Notes under the pieces: generated by a model
The model's input: the letters and a program-made list of their open reading frames with translations, nothing else
The model's database searches: none
What the model was told of the DNA's origin: nothing
Position numbers and translations under genes: made by a program
Assembly (NCBI RefSeq): GCF_015594845.1
Contig: NZ_JADNRK010000008.1
Span: forward strand, 1-64,000
Source: Alkalibacter mobilis
GTDB taxonomy: Bacteria > Bacillota > Clostridia > Eubacteriales > Alkalibacteraceae
Direction of reading: 5' to 3'
DNA length: 64,000 nt
Part shown: positions 27,921-37,530 of the stretch, piece after piece
How positions within the stretch are numbered: position 1 is the stretch's first letter
Layout of the letters: the number at the start of each line of letters is the position of its first letter

Positions 27921-28667
27921 ATGAGTAAAGTACTAGCTACAGTTAACGGAAAATCAATTACGGAAAGTGACATAGATTTTCTTTTGGGAACATTGCCGCC
28001 ACAACAGGCTGCAACATATTCGAACCCGGAGGCAAGAAAAGGACTGCTGGAAGAGCTTGTGGCTCACGAACTTTTCTACTTTGATGCTTTGGACAATAAT
28101 CTGGAGGAAGATGAAACTTTCGCCAAAGAGTTGGAATCAGCAAAAGAAAAACTTTTGAAAAGCTATTCCATAGGAAATTTTTTGATGAAAGCCATCGTTA
28201 CCGATGAAGATGCTCGTGAGTTTTATGAAAAAAATCCGGAAAATTTCATCGATAGAGAACAATACAGTGCAAAACACATTCTAGTGGCAACCAAGGAAGA
28301 ACACGATCAAATCATGGAAAAACTTGATGCCGGTGAAAATTTTGAAGATCTGGCAAAAGCGCATTCCACTTGCCCTTCCAACGAAAGAGGCGGAGATTTG
28401 GGTTACTTTTCCAAAGGTCAGATGGTCAAGGAGTTCGACGATGCTCTTGAAACCATGGATGTCAACGAAATCAAGGGTGATGTAAAAACAGTTTACGGAT
28501 ACCACATAATATTTCTAGCTGACAAAAAGCCCCAGAGAAACCTTCCATACGATGAAATAAAAGATAAAATAAAAAGTTATCTTTTGACAAGCAGACAAAA
28601 TGACATGTTCATGAATAAAGTTGCCGATCTTAAAGAAAAATATACAGTCACTTACACAGATCAGTAA
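27921..28667 (+). CDS. Parvulin-type peptidyl-prolyl isomerase, cytosolic
   Basis: A 248-residue protein with a SurA/PrsA-like N-terminal helical region and a parvulin domain at about residues 105-205 (YSAKHILVATKEE, RGGDLGYFSKGQM, VKTVYGYHIIFLAD). There is no signal peptide or lipobox, unlike PrsA, so the protein should act in the cytoplasm as a folding helper. ATG 27921 has a perfect AGGAGG site; a longer frame upstream has none. The gene closes the plus-strand block and shares a bidirectional terminator with the convergent ornithine carbamoyltransferase gene. Confidence 0.92.
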   Translation: MSKVLATVNGKSITESDIDFLLGTLPPQQAATYSNPEARKGLLEELVAHELFYFDALDNNLEEDETFAKELESAKEKLLKSYSIGNFLMKAIVTDEDAREFYEKNPENFIDREQYSAKHILVATKEEHDQIMEKLDAGENFEDLAKAHSTCPSNERGGDLGYFSKGQMVKEFDDALETMDVNEIKGDVKTVYGYHIIFLADKKPQRNLPYDEIKDKIKSYLLTSRQNDMFMNKVADLKEKYTVTYTDQ

Positions 28668-28700
28668 AAAAATCCCCGGGATGAAATCGTCCCGGGGTTA
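28668..28700. terminator. Bidirectional terminator between convergent genes
   Basis: CCCCGGGA, eight-base loop, TCCCGGGG. TTATTTTAT follows on the plus strand and seven T on the minus strand. Confidence 0.9.
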
Positions 28701-28702
28701 TT

Positions 28703-29692
28703 TTATCCTAAAGTTGCGCACATTACCGCTTTTATGGTGTGAACTCTATTTTCAGCTTCATCAAAGACTTTGGAATATCTGCTTCTGAAAACCTCATCTG
28801 TAACTTCCATCTCGTCCAAACCGAATTTATCCTTGATTTCCAGTGCCGTCTCCGTTTCAAGGTCATGAAATGCAGGCAGACAATGCAAAAATATCACGTT
28901 TTTATTCTCAGTTTTTTTGATCATGTCCATATTTACCTGGTATGGCTTCAAAAGTTTTATTCTTTCTTCAAATTGATCCTCTTCCCCCATGGAGACCCAA
29001 ACATCAGTATAGATCACATCTGCACCTAAAACTCCCTTTTCGATGTTGTCGGTCACCTTGATGCTGCCTCCGTTTGAAATAGCGATTTCATTCATTTCCT
29101 CTACAAGATCCTCGTTTGGATATAATTGCTCAGGCGCCACAGCGACGAATTCCATTCCCATTTTTGCCGCTCCTATCATGAGAGAGTTGGCCATGTTGTT
29201 GCGTGCATCCCCCACATAAACAAACTTTACCTCATCCAGAGGTTTATTTATATTTTCGATCACAGTTAGAAAGTCCGCCAAAATTTGTGTGGGATGATAC
29301 AAGTCCGTCAAACCGTTCCAAACGGGAACTCCCGAGTGCTCCGCAAGCAATTCCACGGTTTCCTGCTTGAATCCCCTGAATTCGATCCCGTCATAAAATC
29401 TTCCCAAAACCTTTGCAGTATCTTCTACGGACTCTTTTTTGCCCATCTGGCTGTTTGTGAGGAAGGTTACATTTGCACCTTCGTCAAAAGCTGCGACTTC
29501 GAAGGCGCATCTGGTTCTTGTGGATGTTTTTTCAAACAACAATACTATGTTTTTACCTTCCAATATCTTTCCCTTTATCCCGGCTCTTTTTTTGGATTTC
29601 AGATCTGCAGCCAGATTCAGAAGATATTTTATTTCCTCAGTTGTAAAGTCTTTCAAGGTCAGAAGACTTCGTCCTTTTAAATTTACAGGCAT
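28703..29692 (-). CDS. argF: Ornithine carbamoyltransferase
   Basis: This enzyme interconverts ornithine plus carbamoyl phosphate and citrulline. The 329-residue product has the carbamoyl phosphate loop [21 protein letters not shown], the ornithine loop [12 protein letters not shown], and the catalytic HCLPAFHD. It lies 21 bases after arcA, so it probably serves the catabolic arginine deiminase pathway (arcB role) and splits citrulline for ATP. No carbamate kinase gene follows. Sequence alone cannot separate anabolic from catabolic forms here. Confidence 0.95.
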   Translation of the reverse strand: MPVNLKGRSLLTLKDFTTEEIKYLLNLAADLKSKKRAGIKGKILEGKNIVLLFEKTSTRTRCAFEVAAFDEGANVTFLTNSQMGKKESVEDTAKVLGRFYDGIEFRGFKQETVELLAEHSGVPVWNGLTDLYHPTQILADFLTVIENINKPLDEVKFVYVGDARNNMANSLMIGAAKMGMEFVAVAPEQLYPNEDLVEEMNEIAISNGGSIKVTDNIEKGVLGADVIYTDVWVSMGEEDQFEERIKLLKPYQVNMDMIKKTENKNVIFLHCLPAFHDLETETALEIKDKFGLDEMEVTDEVFRSRYSKVFDEAENRVHTIKAVMCATLG

Positions 29693-29713
29693 TGCTTATT
29701 CCCTCTCTTCTCA

Positions 29714-30952
29714 TTAAAATTCTTCTCTGTATAACGGCATGGACATACATCTTGGGCCGCCTCTGCCCCTAACCAATTCGCTTGCTTCCAATTCAATAAC
29801 ATCGATCCCATGTTCTCGCAACACTCTGTTGGAAACTTCGTTTCGACCGTAAGCAAAGACACGGCCTGGAGCCACCGCCAGGGTATTTGTGCTGTCGTTC
29901 CACTGTTCTCGAGCTGCCGTAACAGGGTTTGCTCCCCCACTGGGTATCAGATCAACATTTTTATAACCTAAAACCTTTTCCAAAGCACTTTTTAAATTTT
30001 CTTCCTGTCTGTAATCAAATTTATTATTTTCAGTCTTAAATACGCTTACAACATTTATCTTGTCCAGTACACCGGGATAAATAGTGAACTTGTCTCTGTC
30101 AACCATGGTAAATACAGTATCCAGATGCATGTAAGCTCTGACTTTTGGGATCTGTATTATCAACAATTTATTTATTCCTGAATCAGAATTGAACAACTTG
30201 TCCGCCAACATTTCGATCCCCGCCACACCGGTCCTTTGGCTGCAACCGACTGCGAGAGTGTCTTTTGACAGAATCAAAACATCTCCGCCTTCCAGACTAT
30301 GATTGTAATCGTTGCTGTAATACATGGAATCGTGGTTCTTGAAGATTTCATGGTTTTCGTATATGAGTCTTAAAAATAAGCTCTCCCTCTTCCTAATGGG
30401 AGAATACATTGAACTTACCGCCAGACCATTGCCTATTACTACGGCGGGATCTCTCATAAAATACAGATTGGGCAGCGGATTGATGTAAAAATAGTTGTTC
30501 TCTATTATATAATCGGACAGTGATTTTTCTTTTTTGAATTCCCTGATATCTTCTTTGGTTATTCCTCCAATCAGACTATTGGTAAAATCATCCAGATTTT
30601 TTTGAGCAAGATAGCCGTACAAAAATTCTTTGACCGGCTTGTCGCAATTGTCGCTGGATTCCAGAATTTGTGAAAGGACGTCTTTTCTGACACCTTCTAT
30701 CCCCAGCACGTCTTTGAGCAGATCCTCCACATAAAAAATTTCCACTCCGTTTTTTACGAGTTCTTTTGCAAAACTGTCGTGTTCCTGCTTCATTCTTCTA
30801 AGCCAGGGGATGTCTTCGAACAAAAGCTCGGTCAAGTGTCCGGGCATTATTCGCTCCAATTCCCTGCCGGGGCGGTGAAGCATGACTTTTTTTAGCGTTC
30901 CTACTTCAGAGTTTATGTTGAGCGTTCCCAAGTTTGAGGTTCCCACTGTCAT
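29714..30952 (-). CDS. arcA: Arginine deiminase
   Basis: ArcA converts arginine to citrulline and ammonia. The protein of about 412 residues has all family motifs: FMRDPAVVIGNG, LEGGDVLIL, the MHLDTVFTMVD segment with the catalytic His, and the catalytic Cys in GGPRCMSMPL at the C-terminus. Two close starts exist: ATG 30952, only three bases after GGAGG, and GTG 30946 at better spacing. They differ by two residues. It is the first gene of an arcA-argF pair, a common energy route of amino acid fermenters. Confidence 0.96.
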   Translation of the reverse strand: MTVGTSNLGTLNINSEVGTLKKVMLHRPGRELERIMPGHLTELLFEDIPWLRRMKQEHDSFAKELVKNGVEIFYVEDLLKDVLGIEGVRKDVLSQILESSDNCDKPVKEFLYGYLAQKNLDDFTNSLIGGITKEDIREFKKEKSLSDYIIENNYFYINPLPNLYFMRDPAVVIGNGLAVSSMYSPIRKRESLFLRLIYENHEIFKNHDSMYYSNDYNHSLEGGDVLILSKDTLAVGCSQRTGVAGIEMLADKLFNSDSGINKLLIIQIPKVRAYMHLDTVFTMVDRDKFTIYPGVLDKINVVSVFKTENNKFDYRQEENLKSALEKVLGYKNVDLIPSGGANPVTAAREQWNDSTNTLAVAPGRVFAYGRNEVSNRVLREHGIDVIELEASELVRGRGGPRCMSMPLYREEF

Positions 30953-30977
30953 CCTCCTCCAACTAATAATATGTTTA

Positions 30978-31006
30978 AGTATAAACTCTTTGGATTTAAT
31001 GCACAA
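30978..31006 (-). promoter_or_regulatory. Probable promoter of arcA
   Basis: TTGTGC at 31006-31001, 17 bases, TATACT at 30983-30978. It follows directly after the veg terminator. Confidence 0.62.
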
Positions 31007-31016
31007 TACGGCAATT

Positions 31017-31047
31017 AAAAAAACTGTATTTCAAAAATACAGTTTTT
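31017..31047 (-). terminator. Intrinsic terminator after veg
   Basis: A 13-pair stem AAAAACTGTATTT with AAATACAGTTTTT and a three-base loop, followed by T on the minus strand. It overlaps the veg stop codon. Confidence 0.9.
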
Positions 31048-31312
31048 AGCCATAGACTATGTTTTCGTCGTTCTCACATAGAAATAATTCTATGTTGTGT
31101 GTCAGCAAATCGGAATAACAAAACGACATCTTTCTGGGATTCCTGTTTGCTTCATCAACCTTTATCACAAATATGCTTGGGTATATCTCCTCGATTACTC
31201 CTTCTCTGACTACAACTCGTTTTCTGCTCTTGTTTGCCTGTAACCTTACCCTGTGACCTACATAGTGTTCCACGCCCTCTTTTATCTGGCTGAGAGTTAG
31301 TTTCTTGTTCAT
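31046..31312 (-). CDS. veg: Veg protein
   Basis: An 88-residue Veg-family protein, found across Firmicutes and linked in Bacillus subtilis to biofilm matrix expression. It is a small beta-barrel-like protein without catalytic motifs. Typical phrases are LSQIKEGVEHYVGHRV and the basic segment ANKSRKRVVVREGVIEE. ATG 31312 follows GAGGTGATTAA. Two consensus promoters in tandem upstream predict strong expression, as known for veg in Bacillus, whose promoter is unusually strong. Confidence 0.95.
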   Translation of the reverse strand: MNKKLTLSQIKEGVEHYVGHRVRLQANKSRKRVVVREGVIEEIYPSIFVIKVDEANRNPRKMSFCYSDLLTHNIELFLCENDENIVYG

Positions 31313-31349
31313 TTAATCACCTCGGTTATTTGCTGTACAGATTGTTTTG

Positions 31350-31378
31350 ATTATAACACATATAAACCGATATGTCAA
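31350..31378 (-). promoter_or_regulatory. Proximal veg promoter
   Basis: Full-consensus TTGACA (31378-31373), 17-base spacer, TATAAT (31355-31350). Confidence 0.92.
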
Positions 31379-31385
31379 ATTTATA

Positions 31386-31414
31386 ATTGTAACAACAATG
31401 CAGTCGCCTGTCAA
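31386..31414 (-). promoter_or_regulatory. Distal veg promoter
   Basis: TTGACA (31414-31409), 17-base spacer, TACAAT (31391-31386), 36 bases upstream of the proximal promoter. Confidence 0.8.
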
Positions 31415-31468
31415 TACCAAATTCAAATATAAAATGTCAGTTTGAAAAGAACACTGTATACAGTAAAA

Positions 31469-31520
31469 TATATAAAAACAGCTTTCTAAATCTGGAATTC
31501 CAGATCGAAAAAGCTGTTTT
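31469..31520 (-). terminator. Terminator of the ilv-leu operon
   Basis: A long hairpin: AAAACAGCTTT with AAAGCTGTTTT, enclosing a second palindrome TCTGGAATTCCAGA, then five T on the minus strand. Confidence 0.88.
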
Positions 31521-31526
31521 GAAATC

Positions 31527-32597
31527 TTAAAGATTAGCTTTAACTGCCGCTGTCATTTCAGCAGTAGTCAAGATTTTTTCACCGGTTCCCGCAATGTCTC
31601 CGGTTCTATTTCCTTCATTAAGGGCCTTGGTCACAGCCTGTTCGATACATTCTGATTCTTCAAGAAGTCCCAAGGAGTATTTGAGCATCATGGACATTGA
31701 CAAAATCGTAGCCAAAGGATTCGCTTTCCCCTGACCGGCAATATCAGGCGCAGATCCGTGTACCGGTTCATACATTCCCTTGTTGTTTTCGCCCAGACTT
31801 GCCGACGGCAGCATTCCGATGGATCCGGTTATCATGCTCGCTTCATCCGACAAAATGTCTCCAAACATGTTTGTTGTTACGATAACATCAAATTGCTTGG
31901 GATCTCTAACCAATTGCATGGACGCATTGTCCACATACATATGGTCCAAAGCAACCTCCGGATAATCCTTGGCCACTTTTTCAACAGTTTTTCTCCACAA
32001 TCTGGAACTTTCAAGTATGTTGGCCTTATCCACGCTCATTACTTTCTTTTTTCTCTTCATAGCCATATCAAAAGCTACTTTTGCAATTCTTTCCACTTCC
32101 TGCTCTGCGTATACTTCAACGTCATAGGCTGCCTTTCCCATTTCGGTGTCTCTAAATCCACGCTCACCAAAATAAATTCCTCCTGTCAACTCTCGTACGA
32201 CACAGATATCAAGACCGTCGCCTATGATTTCCGGTTTAAGTGGGCAAGCGTCTTTAAGAGCTTCGAATAGAATTGCAGGTCTTAAGTTTGCAAACAACCC
32301 CAATTCTTTTCTGAGCCCCAGCAACGCTGCTTCAGGTCTTTTTTCTCCCGGCAGATCGTCCCATTTTGGTCCCCCGACGGCACCCAAAACTACTGCATCA
32401 CTCTCTTTGCACACATTAAGTGTTTTTTCCGGAAGAGGCTCGCCATATTCGTCATATGCGCATCCGCCTGCCAATACTTCTGTGTAATTGAACTTGTGTC
32501 CAAATTTTTCCCCGACAGCATCAAGTATCTCTAAAGCCGAATCAACAACTTCAGGACCTATGCCGTCGCCTTTTATAACAGCTATTTTGTAATCCAT
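31527..32597 (-). CDS. leuB: 3-isopropylmalate dehydrogenase
   Basis: LeuB oxidatively decarboxylates 3-isopropylmalate in leucine synthesis; the enzyme type can also serve the citramalate route to isoleucine. The 356-residue product has [10 protein letters not shown], the substrate arginines around [21 protein letters not shown], and the [14 protein letters not shown] metal and NAD signature. ATG 32597 follows GGAGGTAAGT. It is the last gene of the operon. The isomerase genes leuC and leuD, which should act between LeuA and LeuB, are not in this operon. Confidence 0.96.
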   Translation of the reverse strand: MDYKIAVIKGDGIGPEVVDSALEILDAVGEKFGHKFNYTEVLAGGCAYDEYGEPLPEKTLNVCKESDAVVLGAVGGPKWDDLPGEKRPEAALLGLRKELGLFANLRPAILFEALKDACPLKPEIIGDGLDICVVRELTGGIYFGERGFRDTEMGKAAYDVEVYAEQEVERIAKVAFDMAMKRKKKVMSVDKANILESSRLWRKTVEKVAKDYPEVALDHMYVDNASMQLVRDPKQFDVIVTTNMFGDILSDEASMITGSIGMLPSASLGENNKGMYEPVHGSAPDIAGQGKANPLATILSMSMMLKYSLGLLEESECIEQAVTKALNEGNRTGDIAGTGEKILTTAEMTAAVKANL

Positions 32598-32660
32598 ACT
32601 TACCTCCATACTATTATTTAGATCGCATTATTCAGGCTGCGTAAGCAAATTGCAGCAATT

Positions 32661-34244
32661 TCACGATTCTTTCGGTTGCTCCTTGTCTTTGATCAGTTTG
32701 TACTCGATGGAATCCACCAATGCATTGACACTGGCTTCGATTATGTTTGTAGATACACCTATGGTGCTCCAAAACTCATCTCCGTCGGTAGATTCTATCA
32801 AGACCCGTACCTTGGCAGCCGTATTGGCTCCGTCCAGGACTCTGACCTTAAAATCTGTAAGATGAAAATCTTTCAGGTTTTCATAGAAGATCCCCAGAGC
32901 TTTTCTGATGGCCTTGTCTATGGCGTTGACAGGTCCGTTGCCTTCTGCAGCAGTCATTTCTTCACGCCCGCTGACGATGACTTTTATCAAAGCAGATGCG
33001 GAACAATTCTTGTCCCCCTGATTCTCCTCTTCTATTATCTTGTAATAATCCAATTTGAAGAAAGGCTTGTACATGCCCAAATGCTTTCTTATCATAAGTT
33101 CAAAAGAGGCTTCGGCACCTTCAAACTGATAACCTTCATTTTCCATCAATTTCAAGTTTTCAAGGATCTCTTTTGTCTCAGGCGAATCTTTTGTAAGAGA
33201 AGAGTCGATCTTGTTTATCGTAGTTATTATAGTGTTCTTCCCGGAAACTTCAGACATGATGAACTTTCTGTCGTTACCCACGGCTTCCGGATCGATGTGT
33301 TCAAAGGAAGACCTGGCTTTCATAACTCCGTCTATATGCATGCCGCCCTTGTGCGCAAAGGCATTGTGTCCAACGTAAGGCATTGAATGATCCAATGCTA
33401 TGTTGGAGATTTCTGCTATATATCGTGCCGTAGTTGTAAGATTTTCCATGTTTTCGGCAGGTATGCAGCCATATCCCCTTTTAAGTTGAAGATTGGCTAT
33501 TATCGTTGACAGATTGGCATTGCCACACCTTTCCCCGATTCCGAGAAATGTGCCTTGAACATGATCTGCGCCGGCTTGGACAGCTGAAATCGAATTGGCT
33601 ACAGCCATTCCACCGTCGTTGTGACAATGTATTCCTACACTGGTGTCGAACAATCCTTTGACTTTTTCTGTGATTTCTGTTATTTCATCGGGAAAAGCCC
33701 CTCCGTTTGTATCGCAGAGCACCAAGGCTTTAGCCCCGGCATTGTGAGCTGCTTCCAGACTTTTTATCGCATATTCCGGGTTATTCTTGTATCCGTCAAA
33801 AAAATGTTCCGCATCAAAAATAACTTCCTTGTCTTTGCTGATCAAATATGAAATCGTATCAGAAATCATGTTTAAATTCTCTTCAAGGGTGGTATTCAGC
33901 ACATCGGTAACGTGATAGTCCCAGGACTTTCCAAATATTGTTATAGCCGGAGTATTTGCACTTAAAAGCGAATTTACGTTCACATCCACTTTTGCCTCAG
34001 AGTTCTTTCTTCTGGTGCTTCCAAAGGCTACAAGCTTTGAATTTTTCAAAGTCATCGTATTTATCTTCTCAAAAAACTCTCTGTCCTTTTGGTTGGAACC
34101 CGGATTACCGGCTTCTATATAGTCTACTCCCAGTTCATCAAGCTCCAGGGTTATTTTGATTTTGTCGTCCAAAGAAAATGATATGCCGCTGCCCTGGGCA
34201 CCGTCTCTAAGTGTAGAATCAAAAATTTCAATTTTTTTACTCAT
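32661..34244 (-). CDS. cimA: (R)-citramalate synthase
   Basis: CimA condenses pyruvate and acetyl-CoA to citramalate, opening a threonine-independent route to 2-oxobutyrate and isoleucine. The 527-residue protein has the DSTLRDGAQGSGISFS active site and the lid phrase DYIEAGNPGSNQKD that separate the CimA group from LeuA (which has the EQSPG form). A LeuA-type C-terminal regulatory domain is present from about 400. The ATG overlaps the leuA stop by eight bases, so the two homologous synthases are translationally coupled. Confidence 0.93.
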   Translation of the reverse strand: MSKKIEIFDSTLRDGAQGSGISFSLDDKIKITLELDELGVDYIEAGNPGSNQKDREFFEKINTMTLKNSKLVAFGSTRRKNSEAKVDVNVNSLLSANTPAITIFGKSWDYHVTDVLNTTLEENLNMISDTISYLISKDKEVIFDAEHFFDGYKNNPEYAIKSLEAAHNAGAKALVLCDTNGGAFPDEITEITEKVKGLFDTSVGIHCHNDGGMAVANSISAVQAGADHVQGTFLGIGERCGNANLSTIIANLQLKRGYGCIPAENMENLTTTARYIAEISNIALDHSMPYVGHNAFAHKGGMHIDGVMKARSSFEHIDPEAVGNDRKFIMSEVSGKNTIITTINKIDSSLTKDSPETKEILENLKLMENEGYQFEGAEASFELMIRKHLGMYKPFFKLDYYKIIEEENQGDKNCSASALIKVIVSGREEMTAAEGNGPVNAIDKAIRKALGIFYENLKDFHLTDFKVRVLDGANTAAKVRVLIESTDGDEFWSTIGVSTNIIEASVNALVDSIEYKLIKDKEQPKES

Positions 34245-35763
34245 TATCATCATCCTTTTGTTCTTCCAACGCCTTGCCTACCGCTTCCAAATATGCATTG
34301 ATGCTGGATTCGACTATATCGGTACTTAGGCCCCTGCCTACAAACCTTTGACCATTGCAACTTACCTTGACGACAGTCTCTCCGAGTGCATCCGTTCCCT
34401 CAGTTACAGCCTGAAGCGAATACTCTTCAAGTTTCACATCCAAATTCAACAATTTCTTTATTGCGTTGAAAGAAGCATCCACCGGGCCGTCTCCGGTAGC
34501 CACTTTTTCCTTGACCGAATTTCCCTTTTTCAAGGTCACCGTGGCAGTGGAGGTAATGGTGTTTCCGCTGTTTATTACGTATCTGACCAATTTTATTCCG
34601 TCAGTTTCTTCTATTGCCCTTTTTGTTACAATAGCCTGAATATCCCTGTCAAAAACCTGCTTCTTTTTATCGGCCAGATTTTTGAATTGTTCAAAGGCCT
34701 CATCCAGTTCTTCCTGGGTAAGGACATATCCAAGGCTTTCAAGTCTCTCCTTGAAAGCATGTCTGCCTGAATGTTTTCCAAGGACCATCTTGTTCTTTGA
34801 CAACCCTATGGTTTCAGGTTTCATTATCTCGTATGTTTCCTGATGGCTTAGCATTCCATGCTGGTGGATCCCCGATTCGTGTGCAAAGGCATTTGCCCCA
34901 ACGATGGCTTTGTTGGGCTGCACTTTGACACCGGTAATCATCGTCAGAAGATTGCTGGTTTTCATGATTTCCTTTGTATTGATATTGAAGTCGCAGTCAA
35001 ACCGGTCTCTTCTGGTATCCAGTATCATTACCAGTTCTTCCAAAGCTGCATTTCCGGCTCTTTCCCCGATTCCATTGATGGTGCATTCAAACTGGGTTGC
35101 GCCCGCCTTCAATGCTGCAAGGGTATTTGCTACCCCCAGGCCCAAGTCATTGTGGCAGTGAACGGAAATTATCGCCTTGTCCAAATGGGAGGATTTTGAT
35201 TTAACCTCGTTTATAAAATCGTAAAACTCGTCTGGAGTGGTATATCCTACCGTATCCGGAATATTGATTATCTTTGCTCCAGACTGTATCACGGCATCGA
35301 AAATCCTTGCCAAAAACTCAGGATCGCTTCTAGTGGCATCTTCTGCCGAGAATTCGACTTCCGGTGCCAAAGAGGATGCGTAAGAAACCATTTCACTGGC
35401 TCTTTTGATGACATCTTCCGGATCCATTTTTAATTTGTACTTCATATGTATGTCAGATGTTGCGATAAACGTGTGTATCCTGGGAAATGCTGCATTTTTC
35501 ACTGCTTCCCAGCCTCTGTCTATATCGTTTTTTACAGCTCTGGCCAGAACAGCAACACCTGAACTTTTAATTTCATTTGCTATGGATCTCACTGATTCAA
35601 AATCCCCTTGAGATGAGGCTGCAAATCCCGCCTCTATGACGTCTACTTGAAGTTTTTCAAGCTGTTTGGCCAATTGCAACTTTTCCCTGTTGTTCATGCT
35701 GCATCCGGGCGACTGCTCTCCATCTCTAAGTGTCGTATCAAAAAACTTGATCATTTTACCCAA
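34237..35763 (-). CDS. leuA: 2-isopropylmalate synthase
   Basis: LeuA condenses acetyl-CoA with 2-oxoisovalerate, the first leucine-specific step. About 508 residues: the catalytic barrel starts IKFFDTTLRDGEQSPGCSM, the metal site includes HCHNDLGLGVANTLAAL, and the C-terminal leucine-binding regulatory domain ends in GRGLSTDIVESSINAYL. TTG 35763 is nine bases after AAAGGAG and is preferred; ATG 35754, three codons later, is the alternative. A hairpin lies between ilvB and this gene. Confidence 0.95.
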   Translation of the reverse strand: MGKMIKFFDTTLRDGEQSPGCSMNNREKLQLAKQLEKLQVDVIEAGFAASSQGDFESVRSIANEIKSSGVAVLARAVKNDIDRGWEAVKNAAFPRIHTFIATSDIHMKYKLKMDPEDVIKRASEMVSYASSLAPEVEFSAEDATRSDPEFLARIFDAVIQSGAKIINIPDTVGYTTPDEFYDFINEVKSKSSHLDKAIISVHCHNDLGLGVANTLAALKAGATQFECTINGIGERAGNAALEELVMILDTRRDRFDCDFNINTKEIMKTSNLLTMITGVKVQPNKAIVGANAFAHESGIHQHGMLSHQETYEIMKPETIGLSKNKMVLGKHSGRHAFKERLESLGYVLTQEELDEAFEQFKNLADKKKQVFDRDIQAIVTKRAIEETDGIKLVRYVINSGNTITSTATVTLKKGNSVKEKVATGDGPVDASFNAIKKLLNLDVKLEEYSLQAVTEGTDALGETVVKVSCNGQRFVGRGLSTDIVESSINAYLEAVGKALEEQKDDDNE

Positions 35764-35823
35764 TAAACTCAACTCCTTTCTCGAAAATTTCTTTCTTATA
35801 ATTCAACAACTGTTTAAGAAAGA

Positions 35824-35847
35824 ATCATCATTCTTTCGAATGATGAT
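35824..35847 (-). repeat. Hairpin between ilvB and leuA
   Basis: A perfect ten-pair stem ATCATCATTC with GAATGATGAT and a four-base GAAA loop on the minus strand, immediately after the ilvB stop and followed by TCTTTCTT. It may act as a partial terminator, an RNA-stability element or a processing site that sets the ratio of ilv to leu expression. Confidence 0.75.
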
Positions 35848-37514
35848 CAATACGTTTTAACTATCAATTCGTCTATGGCAACTCCCGGTGGTACGATGGG
35901 CAATACGTTGTCATCTTTGCTCAATTTGCATTCCACCAACATAGGCTCAGTTATATCCTCGAAGCTGTCGAGGAATTGCTTTAGCGATTCCATATCTTTG
36001 ACCTGTACACCCTTTATTCGGTATGTTTCCGCCAGCTTGATATAGTCGACGTCATCTCCAATGTCGGTTTCCATGTATCTTTTATTGCTAAAGAGCTTCT
36101 GCCACTGCCTGACCATTCCCAAGGTACTGTTGTTCATCAGGACGATCAACACGGGTATTTTGTACTTTGAAATCGTCACAAGTTCCTGGCAACTCATTCT
36201 GAACCCACCGTCTCCTACAAAAAGAATAACATTCCTGTCAGGATTTCCTGTTTTGGCACCATATGCCGCTCCCATCCCGAAACCCATTGTTCCCAGGCCG
36301 CCGGAGGTTACAAAATCGGTTTTACCGTTGAATTTCCAGTACTGGGCTGTCCACATCTGGTGTTGCCCAACATCCGTCACGACTATGGGGTCGCCGGAAA
36401 ATTTCGAACTGATTGCACCAATGATATTTTTAGCCGCAAAATCAGATTCCTTGATCCCGTCATCGACTTTCCAAGTTTCAATTTCGTCAATCCATGATTT
36501 TCTATCGTTTGACTCAACATGATCTACCATGCTCTCCAGGGACTCCTTCAAATCACAAACATGGGAGTAGTATACCTGCATGTTTTTTCCGATCTCCGCT
36601 TCGTCGATATCGATGTGCACGATTTTTGCTCCAGGTGCAAATCTGTCTTTCTTTCCTATGACCCTGTCGCTGAATCTGGCTCCTATGGCTATTATCAAAT
36701 CGCTCTTGGTCACGGCAAGATTGGCTTCTTTTGATCCGTGCATTCCCACAAGTCCCAATGAAAGCCTGTTGTTTCTTGGAATGCTTCCAAGTCCCATCAA
36801 AGTATTAACTACCGGTATGGAATTCTTTTCAGCCAAATCAAGCAGGATATCCTGGGCTCTGGAAGTCTTCACTCCGCCACCTGCATATATCACCGGTTTT
36901 TCACTTTCATTTATCAATCTTGCAATGTTTAAGGCTTTTTCTTCAGTGTCTTCTCCGGGCACGCACGTTTTTGTCTCTTTTTCATAACGGGAAACAAATT
37001 TTGCCTTTCCCATCAAAACATCTTTGGCAATATCCACCAGCACCGGTCCCGGTCTGCCATCTTTGGCTATCTTGAAAGCCTTGGAGAGAGCTTCCGGCAA
37101 CTGGTCTATATCTCTTACCAAAACATTGTATTTTGTTATGGGAGCAGTTATTCCCGTAATGTCTATTTCCTGAAAAGAGTCCTTCCCAAGCAGACTTGTA
37201 GCTACCTGCCCTGTAATGACCACTATGGGAACGGAGTCCATGTATGCATTTGCTATCCCGGTGACAGTGTTGGTGGCTCCGGGGCCCGAAGTTACTATGC
37301 ATACACCTGTTTTTCCTGTAGTTCTTGCATATGAATCGGCGGCATGAACGGCATTTTGCTCATGCGCAGGCCTGATTATCTTAAAATTTTCCTGTTCGTC
37401 GTAAAGGGCATCGTAAAGAGGGATTACCGCACCGCCTTGATATCCGAATATTGTATCTACGTTCTGCTCTTTCAGACATTCAACCACCATCTGAGATCCT
37501 GTCATTGTCGCCAC
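35847..37514 (-). CDS. ilvB: Acetolactate synthase catalytic subunit
   Basis: IlvB is a ThDP enzyme that makes acetolactate and acetohydroxybutyrate for valine, leucine and isoleucine. The 555-residue product has the activating glutamate segment RPAHEQNAVHAAD, the CVVTSGPGATN-type phrase, and the ThDP motif FVGDGGFRMSCQELVT. The start is GTG 37514 with GGAGGTG seven bases upstream. No regulatory subunit (ilvN or ilvH) is encoded beside it, which is unusual for an anabolic operon, so feedback by valine may depend on a gene elsewhere. Confidence 0.95.
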   Translation of the reverse strand: MATMTGSQMVVECLKEQNVDTIFGYQGGAVIPLYDALYDEQENFKIIRPAHEQNAVHAADSYARTTGKTGVCIVTSGPGATNTVTGIANAYMDSVPIVVITGQVATSLLGKDSFQEIDITGITAPITKYNVLVRDIDQLPEALSKAFKIAKDGRPGPVLVDIAKDVLMGKAKFVSRYEKETKTCVPGEDTEEKALNIARLINESEKPVIYAGGGVKTSRAQDILLDLAEKNSIPVVNTLMGLGSIPRNNRLSLGLVGMHGSKEANLAVTKSDLIIAIGARFSDRVIGKKDRFAPGAKIVHIDIDEAEIGKNMQVYYSHVCDLKESLESMVDHVESNDRKSWIDEIETWKVDDGIKESDFAAKNIIGAISSKFSGDPIVVTDVGQHQMWTAQYWKFNGKTDFVTSGGLGTMGFGMGAAYGAKTGNPDRNVILFVGDGGFRMSCQELVTISKYKIPVLIVLMNNSTLGMVRQWQKLFSNKRYMETDIGDDVDYIKLAETYRIKGVQVKDMESLKQFLDSFEDITEPMLVECKLSKDDNVLPIVPPGVAIDELIVKTY

Positions 37515-37530
37515 TTCAACACCTCCAGTA

